Source of the DNA: Ampelocalamus luodianensis
Lineage: Eukaryota > Streptophyta > Magnoliopsida > Poales > Poaceae
Reading direction: 5' to 3'
Length of the DNA: 64,000 nt
Assembly: GCA_036346255.1 (NCBI GenBank)
Contig: CM070620.1
Coordinates: forward strand, 11,644,671 to 11,708,670
Positions 1 through 11,188 of the stretch are shown here, piece by piece. Both the position numbers and the translations under genes were made by a program. Below the pieces are notes generated by a model. That model was not told where the DNA came from. It worked only from the letters and a program-made list of their open reading frames with translations, and ran no database searches. How positions within the stretch are numbered: position 1 is the stretch's first letter; every line of letters starts with the position of its first letter.

Positions 1-184
1 ACACGTGTATTGGCTCTCTCCAATTCCACAAGGGGGCTATCACATTCCACCTTTTAAGATGGTGTAACTCATCTTTAATCCTCCATGTGGGACTAAACTG
101 TTTTAGCACGTGCACATGGGCCTTTGGGATTTTTCAGGAATTAATTAGAATTAAAATTGGACATAGCCCGTATTAATTCCAACA
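1..184 (-). repeat. copia 3' LTR, partial (runs off window)
   Basis: Read on the minus strand the LTR opens with TGTTGGAATTAATACGGGC at position 184 and continues leftwards out of the window. The same stretch opens the solo LTR at 25955 on the plus strand, with a few substitutions. A polypurine tract lies immediately upstream, which makes this the 3' LTR. Confidence 0.88.
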
Positions 185-186
185 AT

Positions 187-195
187 CCCCCACCA
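187..195 (-). other. polypurine tract of the copia element
   Basis: On the minus strand a GGTGGGGGA run sits two bases before the LTR start TGTTGG. This is the position of the plus-strand primer in LTR retrotransposons. Confidence 0.75.
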
Positions 196-740
196 GATCC
201 CAAGGGCACATGTCAAATGCCTTGATCCACAGGATTGTTTTGATATACCAGTATTTCGAGGGAGAGCGGTTAAGGTTGAATATCCACCTAGAACAGAAGC
301 TACACTTATCCACAACTGCATAATGGACTAAGCCTTGAATTGGCTGTTTTGTGTGAATAAGTTTCACTTAAATCCTTAACTGATACTAGGCTGTCAGGCA
401 TCCCCGCGGGTTAGAGCATATGAGTCGTACTCCTGGCCTATTCATGAGTTTCCTAGAGATTACCCTATCTCATAGACTGTGACTAGGAGTCGGGCTCATA
501 TAGGTGTGTTCTTTCAAGACTGCTCTGTAGGACAGTATCTTTGCTTAAACAAGCTACATAACACATTAAAATAAAAATTAACCTGCCATACAGATTTAGG
601 AGAGAATTGTATCTCCAATGGAGTGGGTCTATAAAGATACTCTCCTTCCAGTTAACCAATAGCTTGTTTCGCCAATCTTACTTCACGGGATCTTCAATCA
701 CATAGGATGGGTTACTACTATGGTATAACTTACATCGGTC

Positions 741-2661
741 TCAAACCCATATCTCCCTTGATGCATTGTCTATCATATTATGTGATAAACCCTTTGTGAA
801 AGGATCTGCCAGATTCTTAGCTATTTGGATATAATTCAAAGCTATTACTCTAGAGTTTCTCATTTTCCTGACAGACTTCAGTCTTCTCTTCACATGTCTT
901 GATGCATTCATATTATCCTTAGAACTGTTCACTTTGACGATCACGGTCTGATTGTCACAGTTCATCAGAATAGTCTGTACAGGTTTTTCAACCACCAGCA
1001 AATCCATCAAGAGCTCACGAAGCCATTCAGCTTCAACAGTGGCAATATCTAATGCTATGAATTCTGCATCCATTGTTGACCTCGTTAAGATGGTCTGCTT
1101 GCAAGACTTCCATGAAACAGCGTCACCTCCAAGTATGAAGACATATCCACTTGTGGCCTTAATCTCATCAGCATCAGATATCCAGTTTGAATCGCTATAA
1201 CCCTCCAGTACCCTAGGGTACCAGGTATAGTGAATGTCATAGCGCATAGTACCCTTTAGATAACACATTACCCTCTCAAGAGCATGCCAATGATCATCTC
1301 TCGAATTGGAAACAAAACAGTTTAGTTTGCTCACAACAAACGAGATATCAGGCCTGGTAGCGCTAGCTAAATACATGAGTGAACCAATTATCTGAGAATA
1401 TCACAATTGATCTCTGGCTATTCTCCGATTCTTCCTAAGCAACACGCTAGGATCATATGGTGTTGGAGAGGATTTGCAGTCGCTATAACCAAAATGACTC
1501 AAAACTTTTTCCACATAATGGGATCGCAACAATGTAATCCCACCATCATCACCTCTTAACAGCTTGATGTTCAAGATAACATCAGCTACTCCCGGATCTT
1601 TCATCTCAAAATTCTGAGATAAGAAATCATTGACTTCCTTAATCACATTAAGGTTAGTCCCAAAGATCAGTATGTCATCAACATACATATATAGAATGAC
1701 TCCCTCGCCCCCACCATGGCGATAATACACACATCTGTCAGCTTCATTCACAATAAAGCCTGCAGATGTTAAAGTTATGTCGCACTTTTCATGCCACTGC
1801 TTAGGTGCCTGTTTAAGACCATACAAAGATTTCAGCAACTTGCACACATTTCCTTCTTGACCTTCTACTACAGATCCATCTGGCTGTTCTATGTAAATTT
1901 TCTCGTCCAACTCTCTATTTAGGAAAGTTGTCTTAACATCCATATGATGAACGAGAAGACCGTGTGAGACAGCCAGAGATAGTAGTACTCGAATAGTGGT
2001 CAATCTAGCCATAGGTGAATAAGTATCAAAGAAATTTTCGCCTTCCTTTTGGGTATAACCCTTGGCCACAAGCCGTGCCTTGTACTTCTCGATAGTACCA
2101 TCATGCCTAAGTTTTTTTTTTGAATACCCACTTACATCCTACAGGTTTACAACCATAAGAACGCTCAATGATCTCCCAAGTTCCATTAGAGATAATAGAA
2201 TCCATTTCACTACGGACTGCTTCCATCCAATATTTCGCATTTGGAGAAGCATATGCTTCAGAAATGGTACTTGGAGTATCATCCACAAGGCACACAATAA
2301 AATCAGGACCAAAAGACTTTGCAGTCCTTTGTCTTTTACTCTTCTTCAGAGTTTCATTGTCTTCCTCCTCAGGAATTTGCTCAGGGGTTTGCTCAAAATA
2401 TTCCATTGGAATGGCAGGTTCAGGAGTTGTATCAGGCTCCGGACTCAATGAACTAGGCATATCTTTCATCGAAAAAATATCCTTAAAGAATGTAGCATCT
2501 CTGGACTCCATAATTGTACCAACATGCACATCAGGTACTCCAGATTTCACCACTAGAAATCTATATCCAACGCTATGGTGAGCATAGCCTAAAAAGACAC
2601 AATCCACAGTTTTTGGTTTAAGCTTACGCGTTTTAGAAATTACCATATTGACTTTCGCCAA
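741..2661 (-). pseudogene. copia RT-RNase H (with end of integrase)
   Basis: RT-RNase H lies in one frame from about 2069 down to 741, broken by a single TGA near 1392 (a CGA codon in intact relatives). The RT carries the catalytic YVDD box (YMYVDDILIFG) and the SLYGLKQAPKQWH motif. The RNase H part shows the SATRPDISF entry, the GYSDSNW segment and TSGYVF. Upstream, residues reading GCKWVFKKK end in a run of ten A (2112-2121 on the minus strand). One A fewer would restore the downstream frame, so this looks like a +1 homopolymer frameshift. It would normally be the DNA polymerase and RNA-removing part of the element's polyprotein. Non-functional as read. Confidence 0.9.
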
Positions 2662-3669
2662 ACAACCCTAAGTGCGCAAGTATGAAAGGTCTTTTCTTCT
2701 CCCATTGTTCATATGGGGTTATCTCTTTATTCTTTGTGCGAATCCTGTTTAGGACATGACATGAAATCAATATAGCCTCCCCCACCATACTTTGGAAAGA
2801 CCCGCTGTGTCTAACATGGCGTTAACCAAATAAGTTAGAGTGTGGTTCTTTCTTTCAGCAACCCCGTTTGACTAGGGTGAATAGGGAGGCGTCCTCTCAT
2901 GGATTATACCATGTTCCTCACAGAATAAATTGAACTCATTAGAAAAGTACTTACCGCCACGATCAGACTTAACCCTTTTAACTTTCCTTTCATGTTGGTT
3001 CTCAGTTTCTGCCTTATAGATTTTAAAGTAGTGAAGAACTCCATCTTTAGTTTTCAAAAGATACACATAGCAAAACCTAGTGGAGTCATCAATCAAAGTC
3101 ATGAAATATCTCTTACCACCTTTTGTCAACACACCATTCATCTCACACAGATCTGAATGTATGAGTTATAATGGTGCCAAATTTCTTACCTCCGCGGCCT
3201 CATGAGGCTTACGAGGCTGCTTTGATTGCACACAAACTCGACACTTAGAACCTTTGGCAATGATGAATTTCGGGATTAACTCTAAATTGGCTGACCGCGT
3301 CATGCAACCAAAATTATGTGACAAAGTCTTGAATGCCAAATAGTAGTCTCATTACCACTATAAATATGATTCAGAATATTATTACACAAATCTGAAAGAG
3401 ATAGGCGGAACAAGCCTCCGCACACATAGCCTTTATCAACAAATTATCCACACTTGGACACTACAAATTTATTGGACTCAAATACCAGTCTAAAGCCATC
3501 TCTGCACAGAAGAGATCCGCTGACAAGATTCTTATTGATAGATGACACATGATGCACGTTCTTCAATCACACGATCTTCCCCGAAGTAAACTTCAGATCC
3601 ACCGTGCCAACACCATGAACAGTGACATGTGACCCGTTTCCCATTAGAACGGCTGAATCCCATGTAACC
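2662..3669 (-). pseudogene. copia integrase and partial protease region
   Basis: The core integrase reads from 3141 down to 2872. The first two acidic positions are visible (LIDDSTRFCYVYLL and KSDRGGKYFS). The third, the Glu in SNGVAERKN, follows a TAG replacing the usual Gln of the preceding Pro-Gln-Ser. Upstream lie the GAG-pre-integrase zinc-binding region (TTIWHSRLCHI near 3340) and the part of the protease domain with VHGVGTVDLKFTSGK (near 3600). The protease Asp-Ser/Thr-Gly is missing because homology ends at about 3670. Several further stops occur, so this is a broken reading frame. Confidence 0.87.
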
Positions 3670-4011
3670 TAGCTTCCATGCAACTTCGTATATTGGCTTG
3701 TGTCGACTAGACCGACCATAATACCGCTTCAAAATCCCAATTTATCAAGTATTTCATTCATATTCGCAATTTCAGATTGCTTATTTATCTTGTTCTTGTG
3801 TGCTTCTTCGATGTATGAAGGAATCGACCTTCGTGGTCAGGTCATCCGGGTATTCGTGCACGGTTGATAACGACTTGTCGAGCAATTCAGCGATTGCGTG
3901 GTTTCGAGCCTTGCGTGTTCGTAGCCAGGATCGTGAGAGTTGAGCGACGCCTACCGAACTTATCGTTCTCATCGAAAGATCGGGCCAACAATCGGACCTT
4001 CGGGTTCATCA
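3670..4011 (+). repeat. 5' LTR remnant (3' part only)
   Basis: This stretch matches the last ~340 bases of the 3' LTR (10847-11188) with scattered substitutions, and ends in the same GGTTCATCA. The first half of the LTR is missing and copia sequence abuts at about 3670. Confidence 0.9.
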
Positions 4012-4013
4012 AG

Positions 4014-4025
4014 TGGTATCAGAGC
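4014..4025 (+). other. Primer-binding site (initiator tRNA-Met type)
   Basis: TGGTATCAGAGC lies two bases after the LTR end at 4011. It complements the 3' end of plant initiator tRNA-Met, the standard minus-strand primer. Confidence 0.92.
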
Positions 4026-5065
4026 TACAGTTCATCGGTGAGATTTTTTTTCCCCTACAGTACACAGACAAAAAAATATAGGTTTAGTTCATCGTCCAAA
4101 CCAATTTGAGCCTCGCATTGTTCTTTTCAGTTTTTGTATCTTTGAATTGTAGATTGCATCGTCGTGTCTTGTGCTGGTTTCTGTCTAGATTAGTTTTAGT
4201 TTAGAGTCTCTTGCAAGTTGTCTAGTGTTGTTCTTCCACCCCCTGCTGCAGCCCCAACATCCAGTGCTTCTGCCGCCGCTTCCTCTTGCTTGTCGCGGCG
4301 ACCACCAAGCCCTACCGCCGCCACCAGTTCGCTGCCACTGCTCCTGGGCACTTCCACCACAACCAGCCTTGCTGTTGTAGCATCCACCAAGTCCAGCAAC
4401 GACCGAGACCACCGAGTCCAGCGTGGGATCAGCAAGCGACAGTTTTTTGGTAATCGGGGGTACTATAGCGACGTTCAGTTACTGTAGCACGCGGTTTTGG
4501 TTACTGTAGTAGCCCGAGAAAAATAAGGTTTCCAATTCCCAGTCGCTTTCTGAGGTAAAAAAAAAAAGGAAAGGAAGGGAAAAAAGGAAAGAATCAGGGG
4601 AAAACTTTCTTCGCGGTGCTACAAAGAAAATTTCTGATTCTTGTAGCATCCCGATAAAACCCTACTCATCGCGGTCTTGCGCGGTTTTGGTTCTTGAGAT
4701 CGAAAAAGTTTTCGATTCCTAGCAACTTTCTGAGGTAAAAAAAGAAAGAGAAGAAAGAAGAAAAAAAGAGAAGAAAAAAAAACAAGAGAAGAAGAAAAAA
4801 AAACAAAATTCAAAGCGGCCTCCTTTCTTGACATTTATTTTCTTGTTCCGATTGGCATAGTCATCCATTGCTCGCTTGCTTTGATAGTTCTTGTGCTGGC
4901 CTTTCATTGTTGCTACTAGTCGTGCTTGTGAGTTGCTCTAACTAGGCTTGGTTTAGACTAGGACCAGCACTTGTGACTAGAACGTTGAACTACTTTTCAA
5001 CTTTGCATACTAATTTGAACAATTGCTACTCCTTTGCTACATACTAGCCTTCCAAGCTCCACTTC
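4026..5065 (+). other. Untranslated leader of the gypsy element, first part
   Basis: This stretch between primer-binding site and inserted solo LTR contains a GC-rich proline/serine-coding tract (4218-4487) and A/G-rich runs near 4556-4590 and 4736-4805. I see no domain. The leader resumes at 8392. Confidence 0.55.
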
Positions 5066-8000
5066 TGTAACATCCTTAATTCGCGAGGTTTTTGAATGTT
5101 CAAAAAGTTTTAAAAGCAAGCATTTGGTTTAAGTTGCAAACAGCTTAAATTGAAATTTAGAAATCAAAAACCCTTTAAATTGAAATAATCCAACTTCAAT
5201 TAAAATAATAAGTTAGTTTATTGGAGCTTCTTGGATTTTATTTGGATTTTGAGCTTTTATTGCATTTTCTGGATTTTAAATTTGGCTTTTCCCTTTTTGT
5301 TTGAAGCCAAAATCTATTTTGTTTGCAAAATTAAAAACTAAAGTATAGCTAAAAGTATTTTTTATTAAGTTCCATATAATTCAAGGATCTTCTGTGAATT
5401 TTTCTAGAATTTTTGGACTGCTGTAGCTATTTTCTAAAAAGTCTTTTTGCTTTTCGGGATTTCTTTAATCGGAAATCTTTTAAAAATCCTTTTTCGGCTC
5501 GTGGGCCGAATTTCCTCCCTCGGCCCAGTTCCCCGTCCCGCTTCCCGCGTGTGCGCCGCGGCTCCCCTCCCCGCACCGTCCGATCAAAATCGGACGGCTC
5601 CGCCTCCACCACGCCTCCCTCCACCCCGACCGTCCGATCTGGATCGGACGGCCGAAGCCCTTCGTCCCCGTCGCCTTCGTCCTCCTCCGGACCCCCCCTC
5701 TCTGCCGCACCGTGCGTGCGTTTTGCGCCGGCGCCTCCGTCCCTCCTGGCCCCTTTTCTGACGAGCATCGAGTGCGGCGTGCGCCACCGCACTCATTGCC
5801 GCCGCACCTTGTCCCGTCCCATCCCCTTTTCCCCGCTCCTTTCGTCGACACCGTCGCCGCCATTGATGGCCGAAGCAAGCCCTCGCCGCTCTCCACCGTC
5901 CGGGCCCCCCGAGGCCTATAAAGGCGAGCCCCGGGACCGCCTCCTTCCCCTCTTCTGTTTCCCCCATCCCTCTCCTCCTCTCTCGCCCTCCTTCGCCCCC
6001 TTTTCGAGCTCCCTCACCGTCGGCCGTGAAGCTCGCCGCCGCCGATTGCGCCGCCTCCGATCTCCCTCCGCCGCCTCCGATCTCCCTCCGCCACCTCCGA
6101 CCCCGCCTCCGGCTTCGCAAGGACGCCGCCATTCCCGTGCGCGCACCTACTCCTTCCGCAGGCCACCGGAACGTCGCCGCCGCCTACGACCGCCGCCACC
6201 GCCGCTTCCTCCTCGTCGCTGACAGCCTTCCGGCGACGTCGTGTCCTCAGGGCTACGCGCACCAGCATCGCCGTGAGCTCCCCTCCCTCTGGACACCCTC
6301 GCCGCCGGCCAACTCCCGGCCAATCACCGGCGAGCCATCGGGCCCCGACATGGTTGCCGACGTGGCCGCCACCTGGCGCCATGTACGCGCCACCTCGGCA
6401 CCGTGAGCCCACGTGGCTGCCACCTCCGCAGCCGCGTGTGCGCACGCGTGGGCGCTGGCGTGGCCGAGCCACGTGACGCCCAGTCAGCGCCACCGAGGCG
6501 CCCCGTCAGCTGTTTTGTCTACGTGGCAGACACGTGGCGACTGACGTGGCATTTCCTTTGATTTCCCGTTGAGAATTAATTCGGCCGGAAATTAAAATCC
6601 CCTCACTGACGTCAGCTGGCGCAATAATTCGAATTTCCTTTAGAAAAATATTTCCAGAAAATCCCCAAATCCTTCATTTTATGTGTTTTCCAAACTTCGG
6701 AAGGCCATAACTTCTTCGTTCGAACTCCGATTCGAGTGATTCAAATTTCTAAATTCATCTAAAATCCCCCTCTTGCTATTAGTGCTAATTTGGTATTTAT
6801 TTGGAGTTGTTTTATTTACTTTGCTCTTTTCACACGTGTAGAAACCGGCTTTTCGGAAGATTTCTCGGATCCGACGACCGAAGCACCTCAACTCTTCAAC
6901 GAAGGCAAGTCATAGACCTTTGATCATATTGGACCCATTTTATAAAACTATATTGTTTGTTATAAACATGCATCGCTAGTTTTATATTAAATTGTTTCGG
7001 GAGTAGATAAATGCCTAATTGATGTATACCTCCTTGATAAATTGCAAACGACATGTACCCTTGAATGACATGAACCCTTGGACACCTTAGAAGGGTTTAT
7101 ATTAGTTGGACATTGATAGATTACCAACGCGGATATCGTATTATGCTTAGCCATGCTATAGTTGTACGTTGGGACTCTTGATCACATGCTTATATGAATA
7201 AAAGTGACTAAAGGAATTATGGAATCGTGGCGCAGCCACTTTTATTAAAAGATGTTGTGCCGAGGCTAGGGTGATCTTTGGCCGGGTTGAACTGAAAATG
7301 TTTTATGCTCGGGTGAGTGGATGGTGGTAAGTGTGGGTGCCATAACGCACATCGGGACGTGGATTAGTCTCGCCTGAGCAACCAACTAAGGACTTAACCT
7401 TGAACCATTGATCTGAGTCACATCGTGCAACCACATGTCCAGGATGGGGTGGACTTGGCCAGTTAATTAGCAATATTTTGATTTGGCTCTGTTTGGGTTG
7501 AAAAGCGGCGCAAGAGGGGGCATGAATCTGGCGGGGGATAGACCCGTTAGAAGAGAATCCTTAGCGAGCAGAACCGAGTCAAAACAGAGCTTTGTAAAGG
7601 CCTCGTGATAATGACTTAGTCGCACACCTTCGGTAGTGTGTCAGACGGACATTATAAGTCAATTATCTCTTGTGGGTAAAGCTGTACAACCTCTGCAGAG
7701 TGTATAAAACTATTCGAATAGCCGTGTCCCCGGTTATGGACATGCCCGGAGATTTCACGCAAGGGGTAGATGTTTTTCTTAAAACTGGTGGAATTTATGG
7801 TTTGGATGGAAAGGTTGGGTTGATCTCTAGTTGTTTCAAAGAACTGAATTACTTATGTACTAATCTTTTAAATTGTGCTTTCAAATCTACTTATTGTATT
7901 TACTGTCAACATTGCTTTCCGCAAAATAGCCATAAAGCTATCCTTGTCTAGCCTCGCATGAATATTGACTACATACATTTCCCTATGACTTGCTGAGTAC

Positions 8001-8391
8001 ATTCAAAGTACTCACGGCTTGTGCCCTGTGTGTTAAACCCCCACAGAAGAACCAGGAAATTCAGAGTTTTACGAAGAGGAGTATCCCGAAGACTTTGCGA
8101 ACTAGGTCGTGTCCTCCACTCGATTGCCTGTGGGCATATCGCGTGGCCACCACGAGATGTTATGTTTCCACTGCAAGTTGTATTTTGTTGCTAAGCCCTG
8201 TGTGGCGCACTCTGTAAGACTTGACCATAAGGTCCCTTTTGCTACCTTTAATATTAATTTGTCTGCTTCATCGTCATTTTGTTGTATGGTTGTGACTACA
8301 CCGATGTTGTAACTGTGCGAGCTAGCTACTGATCTGGGACTAGTTCAGAATGCACAGAGGGCTCTGGGGTTGCATACCCGGGGTCCCGACA
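5066..8391 (+). mobile_element. Solo LTR, Tekay-like Ty3/gypsy, 3326 bp
   Basis: It begins TGTAACATCC and ends GGGTCCCGACA, and is flanked by a perfect 5-bp duplication ACTTC (5061-5065 and 8392-8396). The ends resemble the LTRs of the minus-strand Tekay-type element at 45851-56098 (TGTAAC...CCCGACA), but the bodies differ, so it is a related family. A GC-rich block (about 5500-6500) gives long overlapping open frames in several registers without domains. A TATAAA follows it in the U3 region. No internal region is present, so unequal recombination between two LTRs is the likely origin. It interrupts the leader of the surrounding gypsy element and is therefore younger. Confidence 0.9.
5917..5922 (+). 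promoter_or_regulatory. LTR core promoter TATA box
   Basis: TATAAA in a GC-rich setting (GGCCTATAAAGGCGAG) within the U3 part of the solo LTR, a typical position for LTR transcription start. Prediction only. Confidence 0.5.
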
Positions 8392-8707
8392 ACTTCCTAC
8401 TAACTCAGCAGGTACCGTTCCTCGCAATCGTTGGGCTAATCGCAAGTGAGAGTATTACGAACCAGCCACTGGTTGTACCACTTTCTTGCTGCATTGGTAA
8501 GAGCTTGTAAGAACTTGGTAAAAGGCTTGAGTGAGAGTGACTTGTGAAACTCCAGATCCTAGTAGTTGATATAAACATATACACTATGTTATGTTTCCTT
8601 ATTTTCTATTAACTATAGCAGGTTCACGGGATGATTTCTAGCTAGATCCACGTCTTCTTCGAGCCATTGAACGAGAACGCCAGAAAGTCCACGAGGAAGA
8701 TGAACAT

Positions 8708-9169
8708 TTGAGACAAGATCGTCCACCACAGAAGGTATATGATCATGACAGTACTTCTACTAAAACTAAACTCACTGTGCCATCCTTTGCTGGTAAATTT
8801 GATCCTAATGCCTATGTTGACTGGGAGATAGCTTTAGACAAAGAATTTGAATATTATGAATTGTCTGATAGGCAAAAGATTAAAGCTGTCACTAGTGTTT
8901 TTATTGAAGATGCAATACTTTGGTGGAAGTATTTGCGTAGACATGGCAGAGTGCCTCAAACTTGGAATGCTTTAAAGAAACTTTTGAGAGATGAATTCGT
9001 TCCTAAATATTATGCTGATTATTTGCTAGCCAAATTGCAACGTTTAAAACAACATAGTAGAACTGTCAGGGAATACTATTATGAATTGAAAACTCGTTTG
9101 TTGCGTTGTGGCTTAGAGGAACATGCTGAAGCTACAGAGAATAGAGTCTTAAGTAGGCTTAATCAATAA
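8708..9169 (+). pseudogene. Retrotransposon gag (Ty3/gypsy)
   Basis: This is a Retrotrans_gag domain: GKFDPNAYVDWEIALDKEF, then EDAILWWKYL, then LRDEFVPKYYADYL and a Tyr-rich helix ending RLNQ. It would form the virus-like particle shell. A TAA at 9167-9169 falls inside the domain. The same frame continues beyond it with IQDIVVHKEYNSLSHLF and a Lys-rich end, which belong to gag C-terminal to the stop. Coding probably started upstream, near 8650, where residues such as LRAIERERQKVHEEDE precede the first Met. Apart from the one stop the frame is well kept, so the decay looks recent or the gag was under selection until lately. Confidence 0.85.
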
Positions 9170-9214
9170 ATTCAGGACATTGTTGTTCACAAAGAATATA
9201 ATTCTCTCTCTCAT

Positions 9215-10714
9215 TTGTTTATACTTGCCTGTAAGATTGAATGTCAGATTAAGGAGAAATTGCGGATGCTTGATGATAGGGAACATAAGAACAAACATGT
9301 GTTTGTTTCTTTTTCTGTGAACAACTTGCAGGAAATTGAGAGCCATGCCGAAGAGGAGAATAAGATGATTGAACCACAAACTCCATTGTTTGATAAGGAA
9401 GACGAGGAGATGGATGCACCTACATCATATGAGGAGAGCCAAAAAGGTAAAAACCAAGGTGCTATCATCACTCAAGATGACTATGCTTGTGAAGAACTAC
9501 AATGGTCCACTGTTCATGCTATTTTAGAGCAAAATTTAGTGGAAAACAATTCTGATATGCACATGTTTCAAGTAGAGAATTCAAACTGCATTTATTTTAG
9601 TGCACCATGTGATAACATTGCTGATTTACCTGCTGACTTGAGTGCACCATGTGATAAAATAATTGAATTGCTTGCTGTTGTGAGTACTTCATGTGATGAG
9701 TTAATAGCATATAATGATCATGTGGAATTGGTTAGACATAAAGAAGTTTTGACTAGAATTTCTCTTGCTAATTCTTTATGTTACATTATGTTGGATCTAC
9801 CTATGAAATTGTCACATGCTATGAAGAAAGTTTCTGCAACCGCATGTTCGAAATCCTTGTTTAGTGCCTACATCTCTGGTTATAAGTTTCATTTGATTGG
9901 AGATTATGGTGTATACAATCAATTTCTTGTATATCGAATATGCATAACTTGTGATCAAATGGATGAATTAAAGCATGTTGTTTCGAACAACAATTCTTGT
10001 GTGGTGAATTTTGTGGATTATCCTATACCTATATATTCATCTCTTATTGCACCATCTAGCATTGATAATCTGAATAATGATGTTGAAGTATGGAAGAACT
10101 TACAAATCTTTTCACCCTTGCTAGATGAATTTGCCATTACTCAATTGAACTCTGATTATATGAATGACTTGTGCACTTTGAACTCAATTGTTGTGCTGCC
10201 CATTAACTTACAAAAGTTGAGGATAATTTTCTTTCATAACCGGGCAATGCATAATTCTATTGTTTACTTCATTTATACTTGCAAATTGAGTTGCACACTG
10301 AATGCTATGAGAAAATGTACATGTGTTAATTTGATGCATACACAATCACCCTTCTCTATTTCTTTGCCACCTGCTGTTGCTAACATTTTGCAGAAAGTTG
10401 AGAATGCGTTGGTACAAGATTTAAAGCTTTTCTTGTCGCCGGAGGATGAGCGTGAGTCGAGGACGACTCAAATGCAAGAAGGGGAGGATGATGAGGACAT
10501 CAACCCTTCGGATACGGCCGCTACTACACCTCCAACCGAGCTACTCTGCTGCCATCGATTTGGCTGCGTCAAACGCTACTCCAACATGTCGATGAATTCG
10601 CTTCACTTATATCTGGTGTTGCGCCACCTTACATTGGGCCGAGGGCCTCGTATCAATTATTGGGTCCAAAGGACAGTCACCACTTTAAGATATTTAGGCC
10701 GGTCACCTCCCTAG
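9215..10714 (+). CDS. Unrecognised 499-residue frame replacing pol
   Basis: The frame is continuous with the gag frame (offset a multiple of three). Residues 1 to ~45 are still gag-like. From about residue 60 I recognise no domain. There is an acidic, Glu-rich stretch (~45-85), then a Cys-Asp repeat (SAPCDNIADLPADL, SAPCDKIIELLAVV, STSCDELIAY, about residues 128-168), then a Leu/Ile/Asn-rich region of roughly 250 residues. Near residue 420 the SRTTQMQEGEDDEDI segment matches the usual end of pol in RIRE2-like elements, overlapping the polypurine tract. The frame then runs into the 3' LTR. No protease, RT or integrase motif is seen. Being open this long in AT-rich DNA suggests past constraint. 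It could be a captured host sequence or a lineage-specific protein. Confidence 0.5.
   Translation: MFILACKIECQIKEKLRMLDDREHKNKHVFVSFSVNNLQEIESHAEEENKMIEPQTPLFDKEDEEMDAPTSYEESQKGKNQGAIITQDDYACEELQWSTVHAILEQNLVENNSDMHMFQVENSNCIYFSAPCDNIADLPADLSAPCDKIIELLAVVSTSCDELIAYNDHVELVRHKEVLTRISLANSLCYIMLDLPMKLSHAMKKVSATACSKSLFSAYISGYKFHLIGDYGVYNQFLVYRICITCDQMDELKHVVSNNNSCVVNFVDYPIPIYSSLIAPSSIDNLNNDVEVWKNLQIFSPLLDEFAITQLNSDYMNDLCTLNSIVVLPINLQKLRIIFFHNRAMHNSIVYFIYTCKLSCTLNAMRKCTCVNLMHTQSPFSISLPPAVANILQKVENALVQDLKLFLSPEDERESRTTQMQEGEDDEDINPSDTAATTPPTELLCCHRFGCVKRYSNMSMNSLHLYLVLRHLTLGRGPRINYWVQRTVTTLRYLGRSPP
10476..10488 (+). other. Polypurine tract of the gag-only gypsy element
   Basis: AAGAAGGGGAGGA directly precedes the LTR start TGATGAGG at 10489. 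It is embedded in the coding end, as is usual in this element group. Confidence 0.8.
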
Positions 10715-11188
10715 CCCATATGGCAACCTAGGGTTACTGTTCACGCGATATTGTTCACGCGTGAACAGTACCCACGCCGCCTCTCCCTCCTCCTATAGAT
10801 AGTGGCCGCCTCCCCTCTAATTCCTGGGATTTTGTTTAGTTAAAAGTTAGCTTCCATGCAACTTCATGTATTGGCTTGTGTCGACTAGACCAACCATAAT
10901 ACCGCTTTGGAATCCCAATTTATCAAGTATTTCATTCATATTCACAATTTCAGATTGCTTATTTATCTTGTTCTTGCGTGCTCTTCAGTGTATGCAGGAA
11001 TCGACCTTCGTGGTCAGGTCATCCGGGTATTCGTGCACGGTTGATAACGACTTGTTGAGCAGTTCAGCGATTGTGTGGTTTCGAGCCTTGCGTGTTCGTA
11101 GCCAGGATCGTGAGAGTTGAGCGACATCTACCGAACTTATCGTTCTCATCGAAAGATCGGACCAACAATCGGACCTTCGGGTTCATCA
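10489..11188 (+). repeat. 3' LTR, 700 bp, of the gag-only gypsy element
   Basis: It starts TGATGAGG and ends GGTTCATCA, giving a 6-bp inverted end (TGATGA/TCATCA). Its last ~340 bases match 3670-4011. A CTATAGATA near 10794 could serve as a TATA element. It is followed without a gap by gag coding sequence of the next gypsy element. Confidence 0.88.

Larger units (their letters stand above)
1..3669 (-). mobile_element. Ty1/copia retrotransposon, 5'-truncated
   Basis: On the minus strand, from high to low coordinate, I read a piece of protease/GAG-pre-integrase, integrase, reverse transcriptase and RNase H, then a polypurine tract and the start of an LTR that leaves the window. This protease-integrase-RT-RNase H order is diagnostic of Ty1/copia. 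The gag, the protease active site and the 5' LTR are absent. Homology stops near 3670, exactly where the remnant LTR of the neighbouring gypsy element begins, so a deletion joined the two. The frame is broken by several stops and by a frameshift in an A10 run. The element is dead. A solo LTR with the same first ~180 bases lies on the plus strand at 25955. Confidence 0.93.
3670..11188 (+). mobile_element. Non-autonomous Ty3/gypsy element, gag without pol
   Basis: The parts are a truncated 5' LTR (3670-4011), a primer-binding site TGGTATCAGAGC, a leader interrupted by a solo LTR (5066-8391), a gag frame (8708-9169 and on in the same frame past one stop), an unrecognised frame to 10488, a polypurine tract, and a full 700-bp 3' LTR (10489-11188) bounded by TGATGA and TCATCA. 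No protease, RT, RNase H or integrase motif is present. The gag and the LTR-proximal SRTTQMQEGEDDEDI coding end resemble grass RIRE2/Dasheng-like gypsy elements (from memory). It follows gag residues of the next gypsy element directly, so it probably inserted into that element. The left duplication is lost. Confidence 0.85.

Noticed and set aside
5413..6493. Cluster of long open frames on both strands (up to 269 codons)
   Set aside because: Low-complexity Pro/Ser/Arg translation caused by a GC-rich block in the solo LTR. The frames overlap in several registers and contain no domain.
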